Origin: an uncultured Eubacterium sp.
GTDB lineage: Bacteria; Bacillota; Clostridia; Lachnospirales; Lachnospiraceae
Direction of reading: 5' to 3'
Length of the DNA: 64,000 nt
Assembly: GCA_910577225.1 (NCBI GenBank)
Contig: CAJTMV010000017.1
Coordinates: forward strand, 14,498 to 78,497
Position 1 is the first letter of the stretch, and each line of letters opens with the position of its first letter. This document shows, piece after piece, positions 1 to 7,091 of this stretch. The notes beneath the pieces are model-generated. The model saw nothing but the letters and a program-made list of their open reading frames with translations, was not told the DNA's origin and searched no databases. The position numbers were made by a program, and so were the translations under genes.

Positions 1-158
1 ACCTTGTAAGTAATACCGGCTTCTCTTAATTCCCGACGAAGCTGTGTATCCTGTGCAACGGTAAGGCCACGGTAATCGACAATCACAACAGACTGTGCAT
101 CTTTGATATTCTCTGCGATTTCCTGCACGATCGGCTGTTTCAGTTCTACTTTTGCCAC
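1..158 (-). CDS. rplJ: 50S ribosomal protein L10 (partial, 5' end)
   Basis: Large-subunit protein L10, which anchors the L7/L12 stalk to 23S rRNA. Only the first 52 codons are present; the gene continues past the left edge. The translation opens MAKVELKQPIVQEIAENI and includes the typical IVDYRGLTV stretch. The start is a GTG, too short for a simple ATG scan to find, supported by AAGGAGG at 168-174. It lies downstream of an L10 leader with its own promoter and attenuator, so its expression is probably autoregulated. Recognition is confident. Confidence 0.95.
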   Translation of the reverse strand, partial: MAKVELKQPIVQEIAENIKDAQSVVIVDYRGLTVAQDTQLRRELREAGITYK

Positions 159-192
159 GAATGAGCACCTCCTTGATTTTATTTTCATTGCC

Positions 193-225
193 AAAAAGAA
201 AACCTCCCTGCAAAAGACAGGGAGG
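193..225 (-). terminator. Attenuator hairpin before rplJ
   Basis: On the minus strand CCTCCCTG pairs with CAGGGAGG (225-218 with 210-203) around a 7-base loop and is followed by a T-rich run (TTTTCTTTTT, 202-193). It sits between the L10 leader and the rplJ start, the expected place for an intrinsic terminator that limits rplJ-rplL transcription. Confidence 0.85.
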
Positions 226-332
226 CGTGTAATCTCATTCACCGGTTTATTTTCCGCAAAAAACAAACCTGAAATAAACTCCTCGGCAGGTCAGTTCTGT
301 TACGCCTTACGGCACCTGCTGTCTTCGGCAAT
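226..332 (-). ncRNA. Ribosomal protein L10 leader RNA
   Basis: The minus-strand RNA contains GAAGACAGCAGGTGCC, GTAAGGCGTAAC and ACCTGCCGAGGAG, the recognisable sequence blocks of the Firmicute L10 leader, in which GCAGGT pairs with ACCTGC. In the known family, L10(L12)4 binds this structure and represses its own operon. The leader begins just after the promoter at 343-371 and ends at the attenuator hairpin. Boundaries are approximate. Confidence 0.85.
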
Positions 333-342
333 ATACGTTGCA

Positions 343-371
343 ATTATAATATTGCATGATCTATTTGTCAA
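343..371 (-). promoter_or_regulatory. Sigma-A promoter for the rplJ leader
   Basis: Perfect consensus on the minus strand: TTGACA (371-366), 17-base spacer, TATAAT (348-343). The -35 box begins only a few bases after the rplA stop codon, so rplJ-rplL can be transcribed separately from the rplK-rplA operon. Confidence 0.92.
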
Positions 372-374
372 CAA

Positions 375-1070
375 CTATTTTACAAGACTTGCAACATTTA
401 TTTTAACGCCGGGTCCCATCGTTGAAGCTACGGTACAGCTTCTGATATACTGACCCTTTAATGCGCTCGGTCTTGCTTTAATAACTGCATCCATAAGGCT
501 TTGGAAGTTGTCCGCTAACTTTTCTTCGGTAAAGGATGCTTTTCCAATCGGCACATGGATAATGTTTGCCTTGTCTAATCTGTATTCAATCTTACCGGCT
601 TTAATATCGTTGATTGCTTTTGTAACATCCATCGTTACAGTGCCGGCCTTCGGGTTTGGCATCAGACCTTTTGGTCCAAGCACACGTCCCAGACGTCCTA
701 CAACGCCCATCATATCAGGTGTAGCTACAACAACATCGAAATCCAGCCAGCCGTCATTCTGAATCTTCGGGATCAGCTCTTCGCCGCCGACATGGTCTGC
801 ACCTGCTGCCTGTGCTTCGTCCAGCTTCACGCCTTTTGCAAATACAAGCACTTTTACAGCCTTACCTGTTCCATGCGGCAGTACAACTGCACCACGTACC
901 TGCTGCTCTGCATGACGACCGTCACAGCCAGTCTTAATATGAACTTCGATCGTTTCGTCAAATTTTGAAGTTGCCGTCTTTTTTGCAAGTGCAAGCGCTT
1001 CTGCTGATTCGTACAGATTTGCTTTATCTACCTGCTTCGCAAGCTCCTGATACTTCTTACTTCTTTTCAT
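375..1070 (-). CDS. rplA: 50S ribosomal protein L1
   Basis: L1 binds 23S rRNA at the mobile stalk beside the E site and is a known translational repressor of its own operon. The 231-residue product starts MKRSKKYQELAKQVDK and contains GRLGRVLGPKGLMPNPKAG, the L1 signature. The open frame extends 15 codons further upstream, but AGGAGG lies just before the ATG at 1070, so that start is chosen; 231 residues is the normal family length. It follows rplK on the same transcript. Confidence 0.97.
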   Translation of the reverse strand: MKRSKKYQELAKQVDKANLYESAEALALAKKTATSKFDETIEVHIKTGCDGRHAEQQVRGAVVLPHGTGKAVKVLVFAKGVKLDEAQAAGADHVGGEELIPKIQNDGWLDFDVVVATPDMMGVVGRLGRVLGPKGLMPNPKAGTVTMDVTKAINDIKAGKIEYRLDKANIIHVPIGKASFTEEKLADNFQSLMDAVIKARPSALKGQYIRSCTVASTMGPGVKINVASLVK

Positions 1071-1165
1071 TTTATTACCTCCTGGTGGTTTTAGCGGGAA
1101 GTCCTCCCCTCCCACGATAAAGTATTATATTTGTCTTAAATTGTTTGCCTAAGTTTTGTTTTCTG

Positions 1166-1591
1166 CTACTGTTCTACCTGAACGCCCATGCTTCTTGCTG
1201 TACCGGCGATCATACTCATGGCAGCTTCCAAAGACGCTGCATTCAGATCAGGCATTTTCTGTTCTGCGATCTCCTGCAATTTTGCCTTGGAAATCGTAGC
1301 AACTTTATCTTTATTAGGAACAGCTGATCCGCTCTTAATATTACATGCTTTTTTAATTAACACTGCAGCTGGCGGTGTTTTCGTAATAAAACTAAAGCTG
1401 CGGTCTGCGTATACCGTAATAACTACAGGAATGATAGTATCTCCCTGATCGGCTGTTCTGGCATTAAACTGTTTTGTAAATTCTACGATATTCACACCGT
1501 GCTGGCCAAGTGCAGGACCAACAGGCGGCGCTGGCGTCGCTTTTCCGGCTGGAATCTGTAACTTAATATATCCTTCTACTTTCTTTGCCAT
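1166..1591 (-). CDS. rplK: 50S ribosomal protein L11
   Basis: L11 forms part of the GTPase-associated centre with 23S rRNA helices 43/44 and is the target region of thiostrepton. The 141 residues show the normal start MAKKVEGYIKLQIPAGKA, the proline-rich PAPPVGPALGQHGVNI segment of the N-terminal domain, and the C-terminal RNA-binding domain ending GTARSMGVQV. Length and order (nusG upstream, rplA downstream) are canonical. Confidence 0.97.
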   Translation of the reverse strand: MAKKVEGYIKLQIPAGKATPAPPVGPALGQHGVNIVEFTKQFNARTADQGDTIIPVVITVYADRSFSFITKTPPAAVLIKKACNIKSGSAVPNKDKVATISKAKLQEIAEQKMPDLNAASLEAAMSMIAGTARSMGVQVEQ

Positions 1592-1621
1592 TTTGGTTGC
1601 CTCCTAAACGTTTGATAGCTT

Positions 1622-2137
1622 TTATAGCTTCTTTACTTCTGCGAAACTTATTTCTACCGGTGTTTCGCGACCGAACAAATCCACATTGATTGTCACAATC
1701 TGTTTCCCATGGTTCATACTTTGAATCACACCGACCGTATCCTTCCAGACACCGCCGATTACTGTAACGGTATCTCCTTCTTCAAAGTCAACCACCACTT
1801 CTTCAGATTTAATTCCCAATGGCCACATCTCGGCTTCCGTGAGCGGTACCGGCTTCGATCCCGGACCTACAAATCCGGTCACTCCCCTGGTATTTCTGAC
1901 AACGTACCAGGTGTCGTCATTCATAACCATGTTTATGAGTACATATCCCGGAAACATCTTTTTCTGAACCTGCTTTTTGGCGCCGTTCTTCAACTCAACA
2001 ACTTCCTGCATCGGAACTCTGACTTCCAGAATCTGATCTTCAAGATGTCTGTTTTCAATTGTCTTATCAATGTTCGCCTTGACCTTATTCTCATAACCGG
2101 AATAGGTATGAACGACATACCAGTTCGTTTCTGCCAT
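1622..2137 (-). CDS. nusG: Transcription termination/antitermination factor NusG
   Basis: NusG binds RNA polymerase and affects pausing, Rho action and coupling to the ribosome. The 171-residue protein opens with WYVVHTYSGYENKVKANI, the NGN domain, and ends with a KOW domain seen as FEEGDTVTVIGGVWKDTVG. It lies 12 bases after secE, the standard secE-nusG-rplK order. The gene appears intact, with no inserted domain. Confidence 0.97.
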   Translation of the reverse strand: MAETNWYVVHTYSGYENKVKANIDKTIENRHLEDQILEVRVPMQEVVELKNGAKKQVQKKMFPGYVLINMVMNDDTWYVVRNTRGVTGFVGPGSKPVPLTEAEMWPLGIKSEEVVVDFEEGDTVTVIGGVWKDTVGVIQSMNHGKQIVTINVDLFGRETPVEISFAEVKKL

Positions 2138-2149
2138 CCTCGCTCCTCC

Positions 2150-2356
2150 TTATAAATTCACCAGGAAATCAACACCATACTGGATAATAAAATCCAGCAG
2201 AGCAATAATCACACCTAAAATGACTGATACTACGACAACGGCTGTTGTCTCTTTGGCAAGCTGTTCTTTTGTCGGCCACATTATCTTTGAAAATTCGGCC
2301 TTGAGACCGGTAAACCAGTCCGACTTTTGGGTTTCTATCTCTTTTTCTTTTCCCAT
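2150..2356 (-). CDS. secE: Preprotein translocase subunit SecE
   Basis: Small single-span subunit that clamps SecY in the SecYEG channel. The 68-residue product has a charged N-terminus with the SecE motif WFTGLKAEFSKIMWPTKEQL and one C-terminal membrane segment (AVVVVSVILGVIIALLDFII). The reading frame can start at a GTG four codons earlier, but GGAA would then abut the start; the ATG at 2356, with AAAGGAAG upstream, fits better. It is the only clear membrane protein in the window. Confidence 0.93.
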   Translation of the reverse strand: MGKEKEIETQKSDWFTGLKAEFSKIMWPTKEQLAKETTAVVVVSVILGVIIALLDFIIQYGVDFLVNL

Positions 2357-2387
2357 ACTACTTGTCACTTCCTTTGCTCAATCCGAA

Positions 2388-2537
2388 TTATTTGGTTTCC
2401 TTGTGTAAAGTATGCTTTCTGCAAAATCTGCAATACTTTTTCGTTTCCATTCGATCCGGATGAGTTTTCTTGTCCTTTGTCATGTTGTAATTACGCTGCT
2501 TGCATTCTGTACATGCCAATGTAATTCTTGTGCGCAC
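2388..2537 (-). CDS. rpmG: 50S ribosomal protein L33
   Basis: A 49-residue zinc-type L33 read from a GTG start: MRTRITLACTECKQRNYN at the N-terminus and KYCRFCRKHTLHKETK at the C-terminus. Both CxxC pairs of the C+ (zinc-binding) form are present. GGAGG sits just upstream of the GTG. It is the first gene of the operon and has its own sigma-A promoter (2606-2634). Confidence 0.95.
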   Translation of the reverse strand: MRTRITLACTECKQRNYNMTKDKKTHPDRMETKKYCRFCRKHTLHKETK

Positions 2538-2605
2538 AACTTCCACCTCCATTAAATTCTTTTAATTTTAGGCATAAAAAAAAGACCTACTTCCATCGCC
2601 CACTA

Positions 2606-2634
2606 AGAATAGCACGAAACTGGCTGTCCGTCAA
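2606..2634 (-). promoter_or_regulatory. Sigma-A promoter for rpmG-secE-nusG-rplKA
   Basis: TTGACG (2634-2629), a 17-base spacer, then TATTCT (2611-2606) on the minus strand, about 70 bases before the rpmG start. It is the only good promoter in this gap facing the operon. Confidence 0.8.
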
Positions 2635-2654
2635 TATGTTTCTTGAAAATTTTG

Positions 2655-2708
2655 TTTGTATATACAAAATATCGGTTACTGTTCACAGGTAAACCTGCAA
2701 CCAGTAAC
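2655..2708. repeat. Palindrome and two-part hairpin in the rpmG/FlxA-like divergent gap
   Basis: TTTGTATATACAAA (2655-2668) is a perfect 14-base palindrome. Close by, GTTACTG (2675-2681) pairs with CAGTAAC (2702-2708), and inside it CAGGT-AA-ACCTG (2686-2697) forms a second stem; the two stems are separated by a 4+4 internal loop. No T-run follows on either strand, so it is not a simple terminator. It could be an operator or an RNA structure. The rest of the 2538-2866 gap shows only the two promoters listed. Confidence 0.5.
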
Positions 2709-2767
2709 GAAATCCAGCGCTTAGGGTCTGCCTCTTTGAACCGTTGTCAAAATTTGCAGTTTCCATA

Positions 2768-2795
2768 TAAAGCAATCCTGTAATCTTTCCGATAT
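2768..2795 (+). promoter_or_regulatory. Possible sigma-28 (flagellar) promoter
   Basis: TAAA (2768-2771) and CCGATAT (2789-2795) match the flagellar sigma-D/sigma-28 boxes, but the 17-base spacer is one base longer than usual. It lies about 75 bases before the FlxA-like gene, a class known to be under flagellar sigma control. Confidence 0.55.
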
Positions 2796-2866
2796 TAATA
2801 TATAACATATTCTTTTTATGGCGTAGTAGGAAACGGATTTCACATATTTATTCCAAGGAGGAGAAC

Positions 2867-3556
2867 ATGAGCATAGCAGGAATTAGCTCTTCGCGCGGCT
2901 GCATCAATGTAAAAAAATCCTCACACGATAGTTATGAAATTAGCATTAAAAAGCAAATTAATGAACTTGAGGAAAAAATGAAAGCAATTTCTGATGACGA
3001 GGAAAAACCGGCTCAACAGAAAGCGAAAGAAAAACAGGCCGCGCAGGAACAGCTACAAAATTTAAATCAGGAATTAAGAGAATATCAGATTCGTAAACAG
3101 CAGGAAGAAGCTGCAAAAAGACAGGAAGCCATCAAAGAATCTCTTGCGGATACAGAAGATACCGCCAGAGAGACGACTCCGCAAGCATCCGGCGGCAGAG
3201 AGACCGGGGTAATGATCACTCTTTCTTCCGCACATGAACAGCTGGCCGGGATGGTACGTTTACGTACCCGTCTGGAAGGAAAGCAGCGAACTGCTGAGAC
3301 AGAAGAAGAAAAAGCCGATCTTCAAAAAAAGATTAACAATCTTTCCAGCGGAATCGGGAAAAAGATGGCGACTGCAAAAGATACTCTTGCCAGTTACCAG
3401 AAAAACTTAAAAAAAGAGGAAAATCGTCAGCATGTAAAAATGGATTTAAAAAAAGAGGAAGTTTTCTGGACAGACGCCAAACCGTCGGCAGGCCAAAAAA
3501 CTCTCATGTCCGACAAGACCAAACCGTTTGACAGGGCCTCTTATAATGTCAGATAA
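2867..3556 (+). CDS. FlxA-like coiled-coil protein, flagellum-associated
   Basis: A 229-residue, highly charged protein. Residues about 26-100 form a long heptad-like coiled coil (IKKQINELEEKMKAI, then a Gln/Glu/Lys-rich helix), the pattern of FlxA-like proteins, and a second coiled region lies near residues 135-190. There is no signal peptide or membrane segment. AAGGAGGAG precedes the ATG. In E. coli flxA is a sigma-28-dependent gene of unclear function; a possible sigma-28 promoter lies upstream here too. The family call rests on sequence style and context and is moderate. Confidence 0.6.
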   Translation: MSIAGISSSRGCINVKKSSHDSYEISIKKQINELEEKMKAISDDEEKPAQQKAKEKQAAQEQLQNLNQELREYQIRKQQEEAAKRQEAIKESLADTEDTARETTPQASGGRETGVMITLSSAHEQLAGMVRLRTRLEGKQRTAETEEEKADLQKKINNLSSGIGKKMATAKDTLASYQKNLKKEENRQHVKMDLKKEEVFWTDAKPSAGQKTLMSDKTKPFDRASYNVR

Positions 3557-3772
3557 ACCAGATCGCCACTCAGATATACTTTCTATTTGTTTGTTTTATC
3601 TGTTTATAGATCTGTTTCGCAAAACAACTCTTTATGCTTTCTGAATACAGTATGTGATTGTTTCAAGTTATCTGTTTCAACCAGATATTGTGTTCAGAAA
3701 AAGCAATTTTTATCATATCTGCACAATCCTTCCAGTTTTTTTCAAAAAAAGCAGTTTTTTTCATTTTAAGTA

Positions 3773-3799
3773 TAATGTAATCAGATTATTTTCCGATAA
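3773..3799 (+). promoter_or_regulatory. Sigma-28 (flagellar) promoter for the FliD-like gene
   Basis: TAAT (3773-3776), a 16-base spacer and CCGATAA (3793-3799) fit the flagellar sigma consensus TAAA-N15/16-CCGATAA with one mismatch, about 70 bases upstream of the ATG at 3871. Confidence 0.65.
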
Positions 3800-3826
3800 T
3801 CATATAAATGGATTTATTATGCCCAT

Positions 3827-3840
3827 ACAGTATATACTGT
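3827..3840. repeat. 14-base palindrome in the 5' leader of the FliD-like gene
   Basis: ACAGTATATACTGT is a perfect palindrome placed between the sigma-28-type promoter and the ribosome binding site. Its position suggests a repressor operator or a small RNA hairpin; no regulator can be named. Confidence 0.45.
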
Positions 3841-3870
3841 AATTTCATGGAAGAAAGGAGGGGCTTTTTT

Positions 3871-5178
3871 ATGGCATTCACAATTGGTTCTGCCTATGAC
3901 TATTATTTAAAAACCTATGGTTCCCAGCAGACATCCCGTTATGATTCCCACAGAAAGGAAGATTTGCGCAATACTGTCAACAAGATAAAAATATTGAATA
4001 AAGAATCTCCTCTTTACAAATTCAAGCTATCTGGCGACGTACAAAAATATGCAATTGATATTAAAGAAAGCGCAAGAAACATTAAAAATGTAGTGGCATC
4101 TTTTTCTGAAAGCGAAGCAGGCATTGCCGCTGCTTTTGACAAAAAAATCGCCACATCCAGTAACCCGGAGGCAGCTACTGCGCAATATATTGGAGATAGT
4201 TCATCACTGACCACCAACGACGGTTTTGAGCTTGAAATCCTGCAGCTGGCTTCCCCGCAGACAAATGTTGGCAACTTCCTGAAACGAGATGATTACGATT
4301 TCCTGCCCGGCAGTTATTCTTTTGATTTGAACATGAATTCGAATTCGTATGAATTCCAGTACAATATCAATGTCGGCGATACAAACGGCGACGTGCTCCA
4401 TAAGCTCGCCCGGCTCGTAAATAACGCTCACATTGGTTTGAAAGGGGACGTGCTGAACGGTTCTTCAGATATGATATCTCTGCGTCTGGAGTCCAAACAG
4501 ACTGGTCTTTCTCCTCGCGAGACATCGATATTTAAAATTGTTGCTGATAACACACCGGAATCCCGTCAGGCAATGGAGATTCTTGGGATCGACGCAGTAG
4601 CGGCTATGGCAGAAAACTCTTCATTCCTGTTAAACGGAACGAAGCATAATTCCTATTCCAATACTTTTACCATTAACAATACTTTTTCTGTCACGCTGAA
4701 TAACACAACGCCAAAAAATGAACCTGTAAAAATCGGATTCAAACCTGGTTCAGAGGCAGTTACGGATGATGTCCAGTCGCTGGTAGACTCTTTCAATTCT
4801 ATCATCGAGATGGCAGAAAGTCATTCCGGTATGCCTTCTTCAAACGAAAAATTATTGAAAGATATGGGAAATGTTGCCAAAACATTTTCATCTGCATTAA
4901 CACCGCTCGGATTGTCTGTATCAGACAAAGGTATGATCAGCGTCGACCGGACCAGACTGACAGAATCTGTCGTTTCAAAAGATGCGGATCAAAATCTTGG
5001 CGTTTTAAACCGCTTTAAAGATGCGATCGGAAGAAAAGCAGATGAAGCATCGCTGGATCCTATGAACTATGTAAAAAAAGTTCTTGTTACTTATAAAAAT
5101 CCAAATTCGTCCAAAAACTTTGTATGTCCTTATATCACATCCGTATATTCCGGAATGATGGTAGACAGGATCTGCTGA
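3871..5178 (+). CDS. FliD-like flagellar cap/hook-associated protein
   Basis: A 435-residue protein resembling the filament cap protein FliD (HAP2). The middle has a FliD-style beta region (GFELEILQLASPQTNVGNFL, then INVGDTNGDVLHKLARLVNN and SLRLESKQTGL) and the C-terminal half has a helical stretch (DDVQSLVDSFNSIIEMAESH) typical of the FliD C-terminal domain. The N-terminus is not the usual FliD start, so this may be a paralog rather than the housekeeping cap. The frame is open upstream, but AGGAGGGG places the start at the ATG at 3871. A sigma-28-type promoter precedes it and a terminator follows. Confidence 0.7.
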   Translation: MAFTIGSAYDYYLKTYGSQQTSRYDSHRKEDLRNTVNKIKILNKESPLYKFKLSGDVQKYAIDIKESARNIKNVVASFSESEAGIAAAFDKKIATSSNPEAATAQYIGDSSSLTTNDGFELEILQLASPQTNVGNFLKRDDYDFLPGSYSFDLNMNSNSYEFQYNINVGDTNGDVLHKLARLVNNAHIGLKGDVLNGSSDMISLRLESKQTGLSPRETSIFKIVADNTPESRQAMEILGIDAVAAMAENSSFLLNGTKHNSYSNTFTINNTFSVTLNNTTPKNEPVKIGFKPGSEAVTDDVQSLVDSFNSIIEMAESHSGMPSSNEKLLKDMGNVAKTFSSALTPLGLSVSDKGMISVDRTRLTESVVSKDADQNLGVLNRFKDAIGRKADEASLDPMNYVKKVLVTYKNPNSSKNFVCPYITSVYSGMMVDRIC

Positions 5179-5197
5179 CAGAATGGATTCCTGGTTT

Positions 5198-5250
5198 AAA
5201 ACCATAATGCCTGATAAGACTATACAAATATCCGGTATTATGGTTTTTTG
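5198..5250 (+). terminator. Intrinsic terminator after the FliD-like gene
   Basis: AACCATAATGCC (5200-5211) pairs with GGTATTATGGTT (5234-5245, one G-U) and runs into TTTTTTG, 20 bases past the stop codon. Confidence 0.8.
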
Positions 5251-5408
5251 TTTTCTGCAGTGGGGTTACAAAAAGATCTTTACAATTAATGAAACATGTA
5301 TTAAGATATCCTTACAAGATGTTTTTGATATTGAATATAAACAAACAGCACTCACGATATAGCATTTAAATTAATCTTTTTTATTATATAACGAAAGGAT
5401 TATTCGCC

Positions 5409-5840
5409 ATGAATCAATTAAAAATTCTTCGCAAACAGCGGAATATATCTCAGGCAGATATTGCCGAACGGCTTGGCATAAAGCCTGCTGCAGTATCAAA
5501 ATACGAAACAGGACGCGTACCGCTGTCCGAAGATTCCATCGAAAAGCTCTGCGCCATGCTGCAGGTATCCGCAGATGAACTTCTGGGGCTTTCCGCTGTT
5601 TCAGATTCATCTTCTGCAGAGTCTTCTTCCATAACTTCCAAAGCAGCCGGTCTCATTTATCCCGCATCGGTTACATTAGAGGACTATCTGCTGACGCTTT
5701 TGAATACTATTGCCAGACAAAAAAAGCAAATGGATCAGACAGTCCGCAACCTGCACTCCTGCGGCATCCCTACAACTACAATCGCAAGAGTAACCGCTAT
5801 TCATGAAGATGAAATCCAAAAACTATTAGACCAGGCATAA
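5409..5840 (+). CDS. XRE-family DNA-binding regulator
   Basis: A 143-residue protein with an N-terminal Cro/CI-type helix-turn-helix (about residues 3-60: LKILRKQRNISQADIAERLG, then KYETGRVPLSEDSIEKLC), a Ser-rich linker and a C-terminal helical part. The C-terminal SCGIPTTTIARVTAIHEDEI could be a second small helix-turn-helix-like segment. AAAGGA precedes the ATG. It lies between the flagellar genes and converges on the glycosyltransferase downstream, so it may control this island, but that is only inferred from position. Confidence 0.85.
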   Translation: MNQLKILRKQRNISQADIAERLGIKPAAVSKYETGRVPLSEDSIEKLCAMLQVSADELLGLSAVSDSSSAESSSITSKAAGLIYPASVTLEDYLLTLLNTIARQKKQMDQTVRNLHSCGIPTTTIARVTAIHEDEIQKLLDQA

Positions 5841-5864
5841 ACGTCGCCTGCACAAACCAGCTTT

Positions 5865-7043
5865 TTATATGTTTTGCAGTTCATTGAGCATCTGGTCTAT
5901 ACGCTGGTTATAACTATGATTTAATTTTACTTTCTCATAGCCGTTTTTTGCAATCTTTTTCCTCAATTCTTCATGTTCCAGATAATAGGATACTTTTTGC
6001 GTCAGATCCTGTTTTCCTTCGAACACTACCAGGTCTTTGTCCGGTTCAAAATATAATTCCAGCTCCGGTTGATAATTCGTAATTAAAAATCCTCCTGCAC
6101 CAAGCACATCCCAGACACGGAGCGGAATCCCGCTCTTAATATTTGGAATTGTAAAATTCAAATTCACGCGGCTTCCATAAAATACTTTCGGCATCTGGGT
6201 CCAGTAATCGACAGAACCCCTATAGTCGATCTTTATCAGATCATGCGTATTGCTGTTCGTGTATATGGAAACCGGATGTTTTTTTACCAGTTCCAGGAGA
6301 TAACTGCACCGCTGTTCTTTCGCAACTTTGAATCCAAGTACGTTTGTAGCAAATATTAGTCTTAAATCCGAAAATGACCGTTCCGATTTTTCCAAATGAT
6401 AATGCTGCTGCAGCCTGATACAAATATCGTCTGTCAGCAGTCGCTCCAGTAAATTACCACCGCTAATATTCATCTGCGCCTCCATCGCGCAGTCCAGATA
6501 CCCTTGTAAATACGGCGGAAATGTCGGCATAAGACTATCATAAGAGTTCCTCTCATATAAGCTGCCGACAAAGGATATTTCATTCTGATATAATTTTAAA
6601 TCGACAGCGTTCTGTAAAATGTGATCGATTCTCTGCACATCTACCGCTAATGGCAGATACCAGATATGCTCCACCCCAAGCTCTTTAAAAAACAGATAGC
6701 TGCTTTTATCAAACAAAAAAATGTAATTGCATGCATTGTATACAGATTCATGGTACATACTTATGAGCGGGCTGTCACAGGACCAGGAGACATAGGGAAT
6801 ACCAGCCTGTTCGCAGGCATCTGATATGACTCCAAAATAATTGATTGTAAATACAAAATCATACGCTCTATCCTGCAGCATTTTTATAAGCCGTGCAGCA
6901 AAGTTCTCATCTTCATCGTAGGAAGGCAGATGCTGTGCGACAACGTCGATTTCAAATCCAAGCGCAAGAAATGTCTGATATACATCCAGATAATTATAAG
7001 CTCTCCACTTATACATCAGGATTCTCTTATTGTTAAAATTCAT
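5865..7043 (-). CDS. CgeB-like glycosyltransferase (DUF3880 plus GT-B C-terminal domain)
   Basis: A 392-residue soluble GT-B-type enzyme. The N-terminal half shows DUF3880-like features (YDFVFTINYFGVISDAC, then IPYVSWSCDSPL) and the C-terminal half the Glyco_trans_1_2-like block SGIPLRVWDVLGAGGFLITN, ending with the usual helical tail (LRKKIAKNGYEKVKLNHSY). Such CgeB-like enzymes often neighbour flagellin genes in clostridia and are candidates for flagellin glycosylation. GGAGG precedes the ATG. The downstream neighbour is convergent, and a second CgeB-like gene lies 48 bases upstream. Acceptor and donor are unknown. Confidence 0.75.
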   Translation of the reverse strand: MNFNNKRILMYKWRAYNYLDVYQTFLALGFEIDVVAQHLPSYDEDENFAARLIKMLQDRAYDFVFTINYFGVISDACEQAGIPYVSWSCDSPLISMYHESVYNACNYIFLFDKSSYLFFKELGVEHIWYLPLAVDVQRIDHILQNAVDLKLYQNEISFVGSLYERNSYDSLMPTFPPYLQGYLDCAMEAQMNISGGNLLERLLTDDICIRLQQHYHLEKSERSFSDLRLIFATNVLGFKVAKEQRCSYLLELVKKHPVSIYTNSNTHDLIKIDYRGSVDYWTQMPKVFYGSRVNLNFTIPNIKSGIPLRVWDVLGAGGFLITNYQPELELYFEPDKDLVVFEGKQDLTQKVSYYLEHEELRKKIAKNGYEKVKLNHSYNQRIDQMLNELQNI

Positions 7044-7091
7044 ATCTTCCTCCAGCTAATACATAATCTCTATTCCGAAAATTTATTTTTG

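Larger units (their letters stand above)
3557..3870. other. Intergenic region between the FlxA-like and FliD-like genes
   Basis: No gene is seen. The first 200 bases are AT-rich with runs of T. The last 100 hold a sigma-28-type promoter and a 14-base palindrome, listed separately, and the AGGAGG of the next gene. Confidence 0.6.

Noticed and set aside
1145..2524. Plus-strand reading frames across rplK, nusG and secE
   Set aside because: Antisense shadows of well-recognised minus-strand genes, without ribosome binding sites or protein-like composition.
5250..5408. Possible promoter TTACAA-N18-TATAAA or TAAA...CGATAT before the XRE gene
   Set aside because: Several weak overlapping matches in AT-rich DNA, none with good boxes and spacing.
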